The notes beneath the pieces are model-generated. The model did not search any database. It worked only from the letters and a program-made list of their open reading frames with translations, and had not been told where the DNA came from. A program made the position numbers and the translations under genes. A DNA stretch of 64,000 nucleotides from Nocardia farcinica (lineage in GTDB: Bacteria > Actinomycetota > Actinomycetes > Mycobacteriales > Mycobacteriaceae), in the NCBI RefSeq assembly GCF_001182745.1, contig NZ_LN868938.1:3100001-3164000 (forward strand). Direction: 5' to 3'. This document shows, in pieces, positions 8,235 to 16,644 of the stretch. Every line of letters starts with the position of its first letter. The first letter of the stretch is position 1.

Positions 8235-8702
8235 GTGTCCGCTTCACCGCGTCGCCCGGCCGGCAAGGACCGGGCGTACAACCGCCCGGCCCTGATCGCG
8301 CTCGTGCTGGTGGCCGCCGTGATCTGCCTGGCCCTGGGCTGGTGGCAGTGGGAGCGGTTCGAATCGGCCAGCGGCACCGGCCAGAACCTCGGCTACGCCT
8401 TGCAGTGGCCGCTGTTCGCCGCGTTCGTGGTCTTCGCCTACTTCCGGTTCGTGCGGCTGGAGAGCGAGTCGACGGAGGGACCGGCCCCCGCCGAACCCGC
8501 CGCCACCCGCCGGCCGCGCAAGGACCGGCCGCGCGAGATTCCCGCGGGCATCCTGCCCGAGCGGCCCACCGCCGCCCGCGCCGCGGATCCGGTGCTCGCC
8601 GAGTACAACCGCTACCTGGCCGAACTGCACGCCGCCGATGTCGAGGAGCAGGTCCGCGCGGCCCGGCTCGACCTCGGCAAGACCGAGAGGAGCGCTGGGT
8701 GA
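8235..8702 (+). CDS. LprD-like membrane protein (Rv1343c family)
   Basis: 155 residues from the GTG at 8235, chosen for its leaderless -10 box; a GTG at 8226 is an alternative. One hydrophobic segment (ALIALVLVAAVICLALG, about residues 18-34) is followed by WWQWERFESASGTGQNLGYA and a second membrane segment LQWPLFAAFVVFAYF (about 58-73). The GWWQW..FES.SG..QNLGYALQWPLFA pattern is that of the mycobacterial protein annotated as lipoprotein LprD, but no lipobox cysteine is present here, so it is a two-helix membrane protein. The C-terminal half is charged and rich in Pro, Ala and Arg. It overlaps the next gene by 4 bp (GTGA), as in the M. tuberculosis Rv1343c-Rv1342c pair. Function unknown. Confidence 0.8.
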   Translation: MSASPRRPAGKDRAYNRPALIALVLVAAVICLALGWWQWERFESASGTGQNLGYALQWPLFAAFVVFAYFRFVRLESESTEGPAPAEPAATRRPRKDRPREIPAGILPERPTAARAADPVLAEYNRYLAELHAADVEEQVRAARLDLGKTERSAG

Positions 8703-9082
8703 ACGCCGGCGACAACGAGACCGTCTCCGTCGACCGGCCGGCCGCCCCGGCGTCCGCGGTGGACCCCGCCCGGCGGGCCAAGATCAAGAGCGCGCTGCTG
8801 CGCTACCGGGTGCTCGCCTGGTTCACCGGTCTGTGGCTGCTGCTACTCACCGGCGAGATGATCGCCAAGTACGGATTCGACGCCGACCCGCCGAGCTGGA
8901 TCGCGATCGTGCACGGCTGGGTCTACTTCGTCTACCTGATCCTCACCGCCGACCTGGCGCTGAAGGTGCGCTGGCCGCTGGGCCGCACCGTGGGCACCCT
9001 GCTCGCCGGCACCATTCCGCTGCTGTCGTTCTTCGTCGAACACGCCAACGCCAAACAGGTCAAGCGCGACTTCGGCGTCTGA
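8699..9082 (+). CDS. DUF3817 small membrane protein (Rv1342c family)
   Basis: 127 residues from the GTG at 8699, which overlaps the stop of the previous gene (GTGA) and has an AGGAG ribosome site. Three to four hydrophobic helices can be seen: VLAWFTGLWLLLLTGEMIAK, then HGWVYFVYLILTADLALK and TVGTLLAGTIPLLSFFVEH. The YRVLAWFTGLWLL and VHGWVYFVYLI motifs are those of the DUF3817 (YdzA-type) integral membrane family. Gene order is the same as Rv1342c, next to rdgB. A second DUF3817 protein is encoded at 31005-31373. No function is established for the family. Confidence 0.85.
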   Translation: MNAGDNETVSVDRPAAPASAVDPARRAKIKSALLRYRVLAWFTGLWLLLLTGEMIAKYGFDADPPSWIAIVHGWVYFVYLILTADLALKVRWPLGRTVGTLLAGTIPLLSFFVEHANAKQVKRDFGV

Positions 9083-9103
9083 GTCCGCCCCCGACCGATC
9101 CGC

Positions 9104-9718
9104 TCAGTCCGTTCGGTCGGCGAGGGCGGCCAGGGCCGGAAGCAGGTGGCGCAGGGCGCGGCCGCGGTGCGAGGCCGCGTCCTTGGCCGCGGGTGTCAGC
9201 TGGGCGGCGGTGACGTCGCCGCCGTCCGGCACGAACAGCGGGTCGTACCCGAAACCGCCCTCCCCCACGGGTTTCCGGCCGATCGTCCCGGGCCATTCGC
9301 CGCGCACCACGGTCTCGGTACCGCCGGGCACCACCAGCGCGCACGCGGAGACGAAGCGCGCGCCGCGGCGCTCGTCGGGCACGTCGCGCAACTGGGCGAG
9401 CAACAGCGCGTTGTTGGCCGCGTCGTCGCCGTGGGTGCCCGACCAGCGCGCCGACAACACGCCGGGCATCCCGTTGAGCGCGTCCACGGCGAGGCCGGAA
9501 TCGTCGGCGACACAGGGCAATCCGGTCGCGGCGGCGCCGTCGCGCGCCTTGGCGAGCGCGTTCTCCTCGAAGGTGGCGCCGGTCTCGGGCGCCTCGTCGT
9601 AGGGCGGCACGTCGTCGAGTCCGACGATCTGCACCCCCGCCACCCCGGCATCGTCGAGGATGCGGCGCAACTCGGCCAGCTTCTTGGCGTTACGGCTGGC
9701 GACCAGGACGCGCGCCAT
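9104..9718 (-). CDS. rdgB: RdgB/HAM1 non-canonical purine NTP pyrophosphatase
   Basis: 204 residues from ATG 9718. It hydrolyses dITP, dXTP and ITP to the monophosphates and pyrophosphate, keeping deaminated purines out of DNA and RNA. The family signatures are present in order: VLVASRNAKKLAELRRIL at the N-terminus, the catalytic region TFEENALAKA, VADDSGLAVDALNGMPGVLSARW, then GYDPLFVPDG and SHRGRAL near the C-terminus. Asp of ADDSG is the expected metal-binding catalytic residue. It starts 2 bp after the rph stop codon and has a GGAAG ribosome site within the end of rph, so the two are translated from one message, as in mycobacteria. Confidence 0.96.
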   Translation of the reverse strand: MARVLVASRNAKKLAELRRILDDAGVAGVQIVGLDDVPPYDEAPETGATFEENALAKARDGAAATGLPCVADDSGLAVDALNGMPGVLSARWSGTHGDDAANNALLLAQLRDVPDERRGARFVSACALVVPGGTETVVRGEWPGTIGRKPVGEGGFGYDPLFVPDGGDVTAAQLTPAAKDAASHRGRALRHLLPALAALADRTD

Positions 9719-9720
9719 CG

Positions 9721-10494
9721 TCACTTCCGTTTCGCCGGTTCGGCGGGCTCGGGCAGCACACCCGGATACGGCAGCGCCAGCGCCTCCTTCTGCACCGCGA
9801 ACAACTGCTCGCAGCCGGCCAGCGCGGCATCGAGCAGCTTGTCCAGCGTCGACCGCGGGAAGGTGGCGCCCTCGCCGGTGCCCTGGATCTCGACCAGGGT
9901 GCCGGTGTCGGTGGCGACCACGTTCATGTCGACCTCGGCGCGCGAGTCCTCCTCGTACGGCAGGTCCAGCCGCACCCGGCCGTCCACCACGCCGACGCTC
10001 ACCGCGGCGATGGCGCACGAGATCGGCTGTGGATCGGCCAGCGCCCCCGCCGCGCCCAGCCAGGTGACCGCGTCGGCGAGTGCCACGTAGGCACCGGTGA
10101 TGGCGGCGGTCCTGGTGCCACCGTCGGCCTGCAGCACATCGCAGTCGATGGCGATGGTGTTCTCCCCGATCGCGGCCAGGTCGATGCAGGCCCGCAACGA
10201 GCGCCCGACCAGCCTGCTGATCTCCTGGGTGCGCCCGCCCACGCGCCCCTTGACCGACTCACGGCCGGTGCGGGTGTGGGTGGCCGCGGGCAACATCGCG
10301 TATTCGGCGGTGAGCCAGCCCAGCCCGGAGTCGCGCCGCCAGGCGGGCACCCCTTCGGTCACGCTGGCGGTGCACATCACCCGGGTCTGCCCGAATTCGA
10401 CCAGCACGGAACCGGCTGGATGCGTGGTGAATCCACGGGTGATCCTTACCTCGCGGAGCTCATCGTCCGCCCTGCCATCGGCTCGTCTCGACAC
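9721..10494 (-). CDS. rph: Ribonuclease PH
   Basis: 257 residues. It trims the 3' ends of tRNA precursors with phosphate. It begins with a short basic stretch and then the RNase PH core: [36 protein letters not shown] (Arg residues that bind tRNA), [18 protein letters not shown] (catalytic Asp) and [17 protein letters not shown]. The GTG at 10494 is 6 bp after a TAGGCT -10 box, a leaderless arrangement. It is followed directly by rdgB. Length and motifs are normal for the family. Confidence 0.96.
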   Translation of the reverse strand: MSRRADGRADDELREVRITRGFTTHPAGSVLVEFGQTRVMCTASVTEGVPAWRRDSGLGWLTAEYAMLPAATHTRTGRESVKGRVGGRTQEISRLVGRSLRACIDLAAIGENTIAIDCDVLQADGGTRTAAITGAYVALADAVTWLGAAGALADPQPISCAIAAVSVGVVDGRVRLDLPYEEDSRAEVDMNVVATDTGTLVEIQGTGEGATFPRSTLDKLLDAALAGCEQLFAVQKEALALPYPGVLPEPAEPAKRK

Positions 10495-10500
10495 GGGCCA

Positions 10501-10506
10501 AGCCTA
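10501..10506 (-). promoter_or_regulatory. -10 box of leaderless rph
   Basis: On the minus strand TAGGCT lies 6 bp before the rph GTG start; no ribosome site is present. Confidence 0.6.
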
Positions 10507-10579
10507 AACGACGTGCCGCGACGGTCTCCGGCGCAACCCCCACCACCCGAGCGTGGCGCGCAGGCCGCTCGGCGACGGC

Positions 10580-11344
10580 TCAGAGATCGAAGACCTCGCC
10601 GGGCGCGACGGCGTGCACCGGGCCGGTGAACTCGGCCTTGGCCTCGGCGATCACGTCCTCCCGGGAGGTCCACGGCGGAATGTGGGTGAGCAGCAGCTCC
10701 CCGACCCCGGCGCGGGCGGCGATGCGGCCCGCCTCGGTGCCGGACAGGTGGATGCCGGGCGGCCGGTTGGCCGGGTCGTGGGTCCAGGACGCCTCGGCCA
10801 TCAGCACGTCGGCGCCCTGGGCCAGCTCCTGCACCGCATCGCACATGGCGGTGTCGCCGGTGTAGACGAAGGTGCGCCCGGCGTTGGTGGTGATCCGCAG
10901 ACCGTAGGACTCCGGCGGGTGGAACATCCGGCGCGCGGCGATGGTGTGGCCGGGGCCGAACTCGACGGTCTCGCCCTCCTGCCAGGGCCGCAGATCGATC
11001 ACGTCGGACCAGTCGTCGCATTCGCCGCCGACCTCGGCCGAAGCGTTGCCGATGCGCAGCGCCGAATCGGAGGGGCCGCGCACGATCGCGCGCCCGACCG
11101 GCGGGGTCGGGTGGTAGCGCCGCCACACCAGCAGGCCGGGCAGATCGAGGCAGTGATCGGCGTGCAGGTGGGTGAGGAAGATGTCGACCTCACCGGGATC
11201 GGCGTAGCGCTGCAGCGCGCCGAGCACCCCGGGACCGAAGTCGATGACCACCGGTGTCATGTCCGGGCCGGTGAGCAGGTATCCCGACGCTGGGGAGTCC
11301 GGGCCGGACACACTGCCCGAGCACCCGAGGACGGTAAGGCGCAT
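10580..11344 (-). CDS. Metallo-beta-lactamase-fold phosphodiesterase, Rv1339 family
   Basis: 254 residues from ATG 11344. The fold's metal site is visible: LTHLHADHCLDLPGL (HxHxDH) near residue 60, VYTGDTAMCDAV (Asp ligand) near 180 and LLLTHIPPWT near 225. Its M. tuberculosis relative Rv1339 was shown to be an atypical class II cyclic-nucleotide phosphodiesterase that lowers cAMP; the same role is inferred here. It precedes rph-rdgB on the same strand, as in mycobacteria. In M. tuberculosis murI lies between this gene and the rhomboid; here only 192 bp of non-coding sequence separates them. Confidence 0.88.
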   Translation of the reverse strand: MRLTVLGCSGSVSGPDSPASGYLLTGPDMTPVVIDFGPGVLGALQRYADPGEVDIFLTHLHADHCLDLPGLLVWRRYHPTPPVGRAIVRGPSDSALRIGNASAEVGGECDDWSDVIDLRPWQEGETVEFGPGHTIAARRMFHPPESYGLRITTNAGRTFVYTGDTAMCDAVQELAQGADVLMAEASWTHDPANRPPGIHLSGTEAGRIAARAGVGELLLTHIPPWTSREDVIAEAKAEFTGPVHAVAPGEVFDL

Positions 11345-11536
11345 GCCCACATGCTGCCACGACGAAATCTCGCTCACGAAACGATCCCCCGAAAATCCCC
11401 GCGGGCCTCCCGGTCGTGCTGGGGCGCCGCGCATCCCCCCACCACCCGGCCACGAACATCGACGTCCATTGCCCGAGGGTACCCACCGGGCACACCGGCC
11501 ATGCCCGCGAGCCCGAATGCGGCGCGGCCCAAGGCT

Positions 11537-12247
11537 TTACACCCGCGCGGCGGCCGGTGGCCCGGCCTGGGCCCCGCGGCGGCGCCCGGCCAGCGTCCTG
11601 GCCGCGACCACGCCGCCGACCGCCCCGAAAAGATGTCCCTGCCAAGAGATCCGGTCGGGGCCGGGCAGCACGCCCCACAGCAGGGAGCCGTAACAGGCCA
11701 GCACCACCAGACCCAGCACGATCTGGCCGAGATTGCGGGCGAACCACCCGCGCAGGATCAGGAAGGTGAGCCAGCCGAACACCAGTGCGGACGCGCCGAG
11801 GTGCACGGTGCCGCTCCCACCGGTCAGCCAGGTGCCCAGCCCGGCGACCACCCAGATGATCGCGGTCGCCGCCAGCCCGCGCAGGATGCCCGCGATCAGC
11901 ACGAGAAACCCGAGGACCAGCACCGGCAGCGTGTTGGCGAGCAGGTGATCCCAGCCGTGGTGCAGCACCGGCGCCCACAGGATGCCCCACAGGCCGTCCA
12001 GCTCACGGGGGTGGATGCCGGCGTCGTCGAGTTGGGCCTTGCCGTCGAGACTGTCGACGCCCTCGATGCCGTAGAGCAGCGCGACGAACCCCGCGATCAG
12101 GACCGCGGCCCGCGCCCACAGCTGCCGCACCCCCGCGAACCGGCCCGACCGCGACGGCGTGGTGGTCGTCGCGCCGTCCGCCCGCGCGCGCAGTGCCGCG
12201 ATGCGTTCCGGATCGAACGACGCACCCATACCCGGACCACCGGACAC
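11537..12247 (-). CDS. Rhomboid-family membrane protease (Rv1337 family)
   Basis: 236 residues from the GTG at 12247, which has a GGGAGG site 5 nt upstream; ATG 12229 is an alternative. Six membrane helices are apparent, the first being AAVLIAGFVALLYGIEG. The rhomboid loop and helix motif HHGWDHLLANTLPVLVLG carries the conserved His and Asn, HLGASALVFGWL carries the putative catalytic Ser (GASA where many family members have GxSG), and QGHLFGAVGG carries the catalytic His in the last helix. It would cleave other membrane proteins within the bilayer. It is divergent from a YciI-like gene and lies between cysM and the Rv1339-like gene. Confidence 0.88.
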   Translation of the reverse strand: MSGGPGMGASFDPERIAALRARADGATTTTPSRSGRFAGVRQLWARAAVLIAGFVALLYGIEGVDSLDGKAQLDDAGIHPRELDGLWGILWAPVLHHGWDHLLANTLPVLVLGFLVLIAGILRGLAATAIIWVVAGLGTWLTGGSGTVHLGASALVFGWLTFLILRGWFARNLGQIVLGLVVLACYGSLLWGVLPGPDRISWQGHLFGAVGGVVAARTLAGRRRGAQAGPPAAARV

Positions 12248-12349
12248 GGCCACCTCCCGGAGGCTGACGGACTCGACGCCTTCGAGGGTACCGAAACCGG
12301 CGTTTCCGGCAGCTCGCCCAGAAGCCCGGTCGATGTCGGCACCCGCTCG

Positions 12350-12355
12350 TAGCAT
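12350..12355 (+). promoter_or_regulatory. -10 box of a leaderless transcript
   Basis: TAGCAT lies 6 bp before the ATG of the YciI-like gene at 12362. Confidence 0.55.
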
Positions 12356-12361
12356 CCCCCC

Positions 12362-12634
12362 ATGCGCTACGTCCTGTTCTACGAGTCGGCCGACGACGTG
12401 ATGCCGCTGGCCATGCAACACTTCCCCGCCCACCAGGCCCACTGGCAGCCCTTCGCCGAGGCGGGCACGCTGCTCGGGATCGGCACCTTCGGCGATCCGC
12501 AGACCGAGGGATCGATGGCGATCTTCCGCACCAGGGAGGCGGCGGAGGAATTCGCGCGTGCGGACCCGTTCGTGCTGAACGGCGTGGTGAAGAACTGGGT
12601 GGTGCGCGCCTGGGACGACGCCATGAGCACGTGA
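12362..12634 (+). CDS. YciI-like protein
   Basis: 90 residues forming one ferredoxin-like YciI domain: MRYVLFYES at the start, then HFPAHQAHWQPFAEAGTLLG with the conserved His, GSMAIFRTREAAEEFARADP and FVLNGVVKNWVVRAW. This fold resembles muconolactone isomerase and dimerises; its activity in actinobacteria is not established. The start is leaderless. It stands alone on the plus strand between the divergent rhomboid gene and the convergent cysM, and no counterpart is present at this place in the M. tuberculosis order, so it looks like an insertion into an otherwise conserved cluster. Confidence 0.85.
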   Translation: MRYVLFYESADDVMPLAMQHFPAHQAHWQPFAEAGTLLGIGTFGDPQTEGSMAIFRTREAAEEFARADPFVLNGVVKNWVVRAWDDAMST

Positions 12635-12636
12635 AC

Positions 12637-12653
12637 GCTCGCGCGTCGCGAGC
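12637..12653. terminator. Bidirectional hairpin between convergent YciI-like gene and cysM
   Basis: GCTCGCG-CGT-CGCGAGC is a perfect 7-bp stem with a 3-nt loop in the 46-bp gap between the two convergent stops. No U-tract. Confidence 0.5.
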
Positions 12654-12680
12654 CGACGGCGTCGCCGGCTCGCCGGCGGC

Positions 12681-13935
<1,255 letters not shown>

Positions 13936-13985
13936 GGGTTCTCCTCGGAGTTGCTCGTTCGGTGATGCTCGGGGACGAAACCGGC

Positions 13986-14441
13986 TCAGGCGCCGGGCGT
14001 GACGGTGTCGTGGTCGTCGGTGACGGTGTCGTAATCGTCGACGACGCGGACCGGCTCCTCGGTGACCACGCCGTCGCGGATCCGGTAGCTGCGCAGCTCG
14101 TGCTGCTCCGGATCGCGGGTGGAGATCAGCACGTAGTGCGCGTTCGGCTCGGACGCGTAGGAGATGTCGGTGCGGCTGGGGTAGGCCTCGGTGGCGGTGT
14201 GCGAGTGATAGATGACCACCGGCTCCTCGTCGGCGGCGTCCATCTCGCGCCACACCTTCAGCTGCTCCCCGGAATCGAACCGGTAGAAGGTGGGCGACCG
14301 CTCGGCGTTGGTCATCGCGATGAAGCGCTCGGGGCGGTCGGAGCCCTCGGGCCCGGCGATGACGCCGCAGGCTTCGTCGGGGTGATCGGCGCGGGCGTGG
14401 GCGACCATCGCCGCCACCAGATCGGACTTGATCACCAGCAC
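13986..14441 (-). CDS. mec: Mec, JAMM-family zinc metalloprotease for CysO
   Basis: 151 residues. The JAMM zinc motif HSHTATEAYPSRTD (HxHx7SxxD) lies near residue 79, and the catalytic Glu sits in the HPDEACGVIAG region near residue 22. In M. tuberculosis the enzyme releases cysteine from CysO-cysteine; here it probably also removes the C-terminal tail of CysO. The GTG at 14441 has an AAAGG site 10 nt upstream. The last 20 residues contain a short duplication (DDYDTVT DDHDTVT) from a 21-bp tandem repeat in the DNA. It heads the mec-cysO-cysM unit. Confidence 0.93.
   Translation of the reverse strand: MLVIKSDLVAAMVAHARADHPDEACGVIAGPEGSDRPERFIAMTNAERSPTFYRFDSGEQLKVWREMDAADEEPVVIYHSHTATEAYPSRTDISYASEPNAHYVLISTRDPEQHELRSYRIRDGVVTEEPVRVVDDYDTVTDDHDTVTPGA
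13999..14040. repeat. 21-bp tandem duplication in the 3' end of mec
   Basis: Two copies of a 21-bp unit, differing at two bases, code for the repeated D-D-Y/H-D-T-V-T tail of Mec. It lies outside the catalytic domain. Confidence 0.8.
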
Positions 14442-14535
14442 CAGATTCGAACCTTTCCGCGCACCTGCTCGTCACAGCCGTCAACGAGCCAGGATATGTG
14501 GCTATTCCCGGCGGATCGGACCCGGGGCGGCGGGC

Positions 14536-15594
14536 TCAGGAGGGGAAGAGGTCGCGGTAGGCGGGCACGCCCGCCACCGTGGTGGCGGTGAGCACGGCGT
14601 CGACCACCGCCCGTTCCACACAGACCGCGGCGGCCGTGCAGACCGCGTCGAGCACCAGCAGTTCGGCCGGAAACGCCGAGGGCAGCGGGAAGCCGGGCGG
14701 CTGCACCGCGCCGGTGGCGACGCCGAACAGGGTGTCGCCGTCGAGCGGGGAGTGCGCGGGCCGGATCGCGCGGGCGAGCCCGTCGTGCGCGGTGGTCGCC
14801 ATGCGGCGACAGCCCGCCGGATCGAGCGCGGCGTCGGTGGCCACCACCCCGATGGTGGTGTTGAGAACGGTGCCCTTGACGGGCAAGGCGTTGGCGGCGG
14901 CGAGCTGTTCGGGTGTCGGCGGCCGCAGACCGAATCGCTCGGGACCGTTGGTGCCCACCCCCCACGGCAGCCCGGTGCGCGGATCGAACACCGAACCGAC
15001 CGGGTTGGCCACGACGAGCGCGGCCACCGTGACACCCGCGGCGGGCCCGTCGCCGAGCACCACGCTGGCGGTGCCGACACCGCCCTTGATCGAGCCCGCG
15101 CGAGCGCCGGTGCCCGCGCCGACCGAGCCGCGCGCGAACTCCGTGCCCGCGGCTTGCGCGGCCAGCAGGCCGAACTCCGCGGTGGGGCGGATGTCCCAGG
15201 CGCCGACGGGCAGGTCGAAGATCACCGCGCCGGGCACGATCGGCACCACCCGGGCGGGCTCGGCCGGGTCCATCGGGATGCCTTCGCCGTGTTCCTCCAG
15301 CCAGCGCATCACCCCGTCGGCGGCGGCCAGACCATAGGCGCTGCCGCCGGTGAGCAGCAGCGCGTGCACCTGGCGCACCGTATTGGCCGGATCGAGCAGA
15401 TCGGTCTCCCGCGTGCCCGGCCCGCCACCGCGCACGTCGACCGCGGCGGTGACCCCGCCCGGCGCCCGCACCACGGTGCAGCCGGTGGCCGCACCCGCAC
15501 CGAGCGAGGCGTCGGCGTCGAGGACGTGGTGGTGGCCGACCAGCAGCCCGGCCACGTCGGTGAGCGCGTCGCGCGGACCGGGAACCGCCGTCAT
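14536..15594 (-). CDS. P1/DmpA-family autoprocessing aminopeptidase (Rv1333 family)
   Basis: 352 residues from ATG 15594, with a GGGGAGGA ribosome site 7 nt upstream. Family features include DVAGLLVGHHH at the start, GCTVVRAPGG, DVRGGGPGTRETDLL, LLTGGSAYGLAAADGVM, and the junction VKGTVLNTTIGVVATDA near residue 245, where Thr after LN is the expected N-terminal nucleophile revealed by self-cleavage into alpha and beta chains. Members of this family remove N-terminal residues from peptides; the natural substrate here is not known. It lies between DUF2017 and mec as Rv1333 does in M. tuberculosis. The gene begins 14 bp after the DUF2017 stop. Confidence 0.88.
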   Translation of the reverse strand: MTAVPGPRDALTDVAGLLVGHHHVLDADASLGAGAATGCTVVRAPGGVTAAVDVRGGGPGTRETDLLDPANTVRQVHALLLTGGSAYGLAAADGVMRWLEEHGEGIPMDPAEPARVVPIVPGAVIFDLPVGAWDIRPTAEFGLLAAQAAGTEFARGSVGAGTGARAGSIKGGVGTASVVLGDGPAAGVTVAALVVANPVGSVFDPRTGLPWGVGTNGPERFGLRPPTPEQLAAANALPVKGTVLNTTIGVVATDAALDPAGCRRMATTAHDGLARAIRPAHSPLDGDTLFGVATGAVQPPGFPLPSAFPAELLVLDAVCTAAAVCVERAVVDAVLTATTVAGVPAYRDLFPS

Positions 15595-15608
15595 GCCGTA
15601 GTCCTCCC

Positions 15609-16178
15609 CTAGGGCGCGAGTGCTTGCAGCAGGCTGTCCTGCATCCAGGTGAGCCAGTGGTAGACGTCCAGGTGCGGCGCCCGCGGATCGTCCGGATCGA
15701 GCTGGTCGGGCGTCTCGGCGTCGATGCCGAGCACGGTGCCCAGCGCCAGCCGCACGTCGGTGAGCGCGCTCAGCCAGGCGTCGGCCTGCTCGGGGGTGAG
15801 CACGATCTTGCCGCCGCGGGCGGGCACGGTGTCGAGCACGACCGAACCCGCGGCCAGCTTGGCGTCGATGATCTCCGGTTCGTGCAGCGCGCGCAGGGCG
15901 CTGTTGAGTCCGGCCCGGTCGGCGTCGGGGGAACCGGGCTCGCTGCGATGGAAGTCGGGCAGCAGCCGCGCCAGTCGCGGATCGTCCGGCGGCGCGGTGT
16001 TGCCGGTGCGCAGGCCGGTGAGCGCGCTCAGTTCGTCCTCGGGCGCGGACTGGGCCCGTTCGGCCAGCAGTCCCGAGACCGCGCCCACCAGCGAGCGCAG
16101 CACCTCGGCCTCGTGCGCGTCCATCTCGGCGCGCAGCTTCAGGCCGCCCAGCGAGTTCTTCCTGGTCCACTTACGCAC
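15609..16178 (-). CDS. DUF2017 protein (Rv1332 family)
   Basis: 189 residues from the GTG at 16178 (MRKWTRKNSLGG). That start matches how the family begins, and it overlaps the stop of a leaderless 9-codon reading frame; ATG 16193 is an alternative giving 5 more residues. The protein is acidic and helical: AHEAEVLRSLVGAVSGLLAE near the start, DDPRLARLLPDFHRSEPG near residue 70, and a conserved C-terminal YHWLTWMQDSLL. It has no membrane segments or catalytic motif. DUF2017 proteins sit directly after clpS in many actinobacteria, which suggests a link to ClpS-directed proteolysis, but no function has been shown. Confidence 0.82.
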   Translation of the reverse strand: MRKWTRKNSLGGLKLRAEMDAHEAEVLRSLVGAVSGLLAERAQSAPEDELSALTGLRTGNTAPPDDPRLARLLPDFHRSEPGSPDADRAGLNSALRALHEPEIIDAKLAAGSVVLDTVPARGGKIVLTPEQADAWLSALTDVRLALGTVLGIDAETPDQLDPDDPRAPHLDVYHWLTWMQDSLLQALAP

Positions 16179-16200
16179 GGCTGCTCGTCCCATCACGCAC
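16171..16200 (-). CDS. Possible leaderless micro-ORF upstream of DUF2017
   Basis: Nine codons (MRDGTSSRA) start at a GTG 7 bp after a TACCCT -10 box (16208-16213). Its stop overlaps the GTG start of DUF2017 (GTGCGTAA). Leaderless short reading frames coupled to the next gene are known in mycobacteria. Whether it is translated is inference. Confidence 0.35.
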   Translation of the reverse strand: MRDGTSSRA

Positions 16201-16222
16201 GAGCGCCAGGGTAGTCGCAGGG

Positions 16223-16543
16223 TCAGTCGTCTCGCTGCATGGTGGCCCAGAGGCCGGCGGCGTGCAGTCGGCGGACGTCGTGCTCCATCTTGTCGCGCGA
16301 TCCGGACGAGACAACGGCTTTGCCTTCGTTGTGCACCTGCAGCATCAACTCGGTCGCCTTGGCTTTGCTGTAGCCGAAAAGCTTCTGGAAGATGTACGTC
16401 ACGTAGTGCATCAGGTTGACCGGGTCGTCCCACACGACAGTCACCCACGGACGGTCCTCCGCCTCCAGGATCTCGGTGTATTCCACCGCTTCCGGAGTCG
16501 CCTGTGCCGCCGACAGTGTCAGGTTCGTATTGCACAAGCCCAT
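16223..16543 (-). CDS. clpS: ClpS adaptor protein
   Basis: 106 residues. ClpS binds N-degron proteins and hands them to the ClpC1/ClpP protease. The signature [20 protein letters not shown] near residue 33 (usual form: V.L.NDD.N...YV) is followed by [25 protein letters not shown] and the C-terminal [15 protein letters not shown]. The Asp-Asp and His positions that hold the N-terminal amine are in place. The ATG at 16543 lies 7 bp after TACCCT, a leaderless arrangement. It is divergent from pncB and precedes DUF2017. Confidence 0.95.
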   Translation of the reverse strand: MGLCNTNLTLSAAQATPEAVEYTEILEAEDRPWVTVVWDDPVNLMHYVTYIFQKLFGYSKAKATELMLQVHNEGKAVVSSGSRDKMEHDVRRLHAAGLWATMQRDD

Positions 16544-16550
16544 AACGTCA

Positions 16551-16556
16551 AGGGTA
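16551..16556 (-). promoter_or_regulatory. -10 box of leaderless clpS
   Basis: Minus-strand TACCCT, 7 bp before the clpS ATG; no ribosome site is present. Confidence 0.6.
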
Positions 16557-16632
16557 CGACGCGGCTCGCGATACTCAACACCCCAGCCGGACCCGGCCGG
16601 ATCGGGCGAGCGCGCCCCCGGTGCCCGCTGTC

Positions 16633-16638
16633 TACAGT
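16633..16638 (+). promoter_or_regulatory. -10 box of leaderless pncB
   Basis: TACAGT, 6 bp before the pncB GTG at 16645. Confidence 0.6.
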
Positions 16639-16644
16639 GACGGA

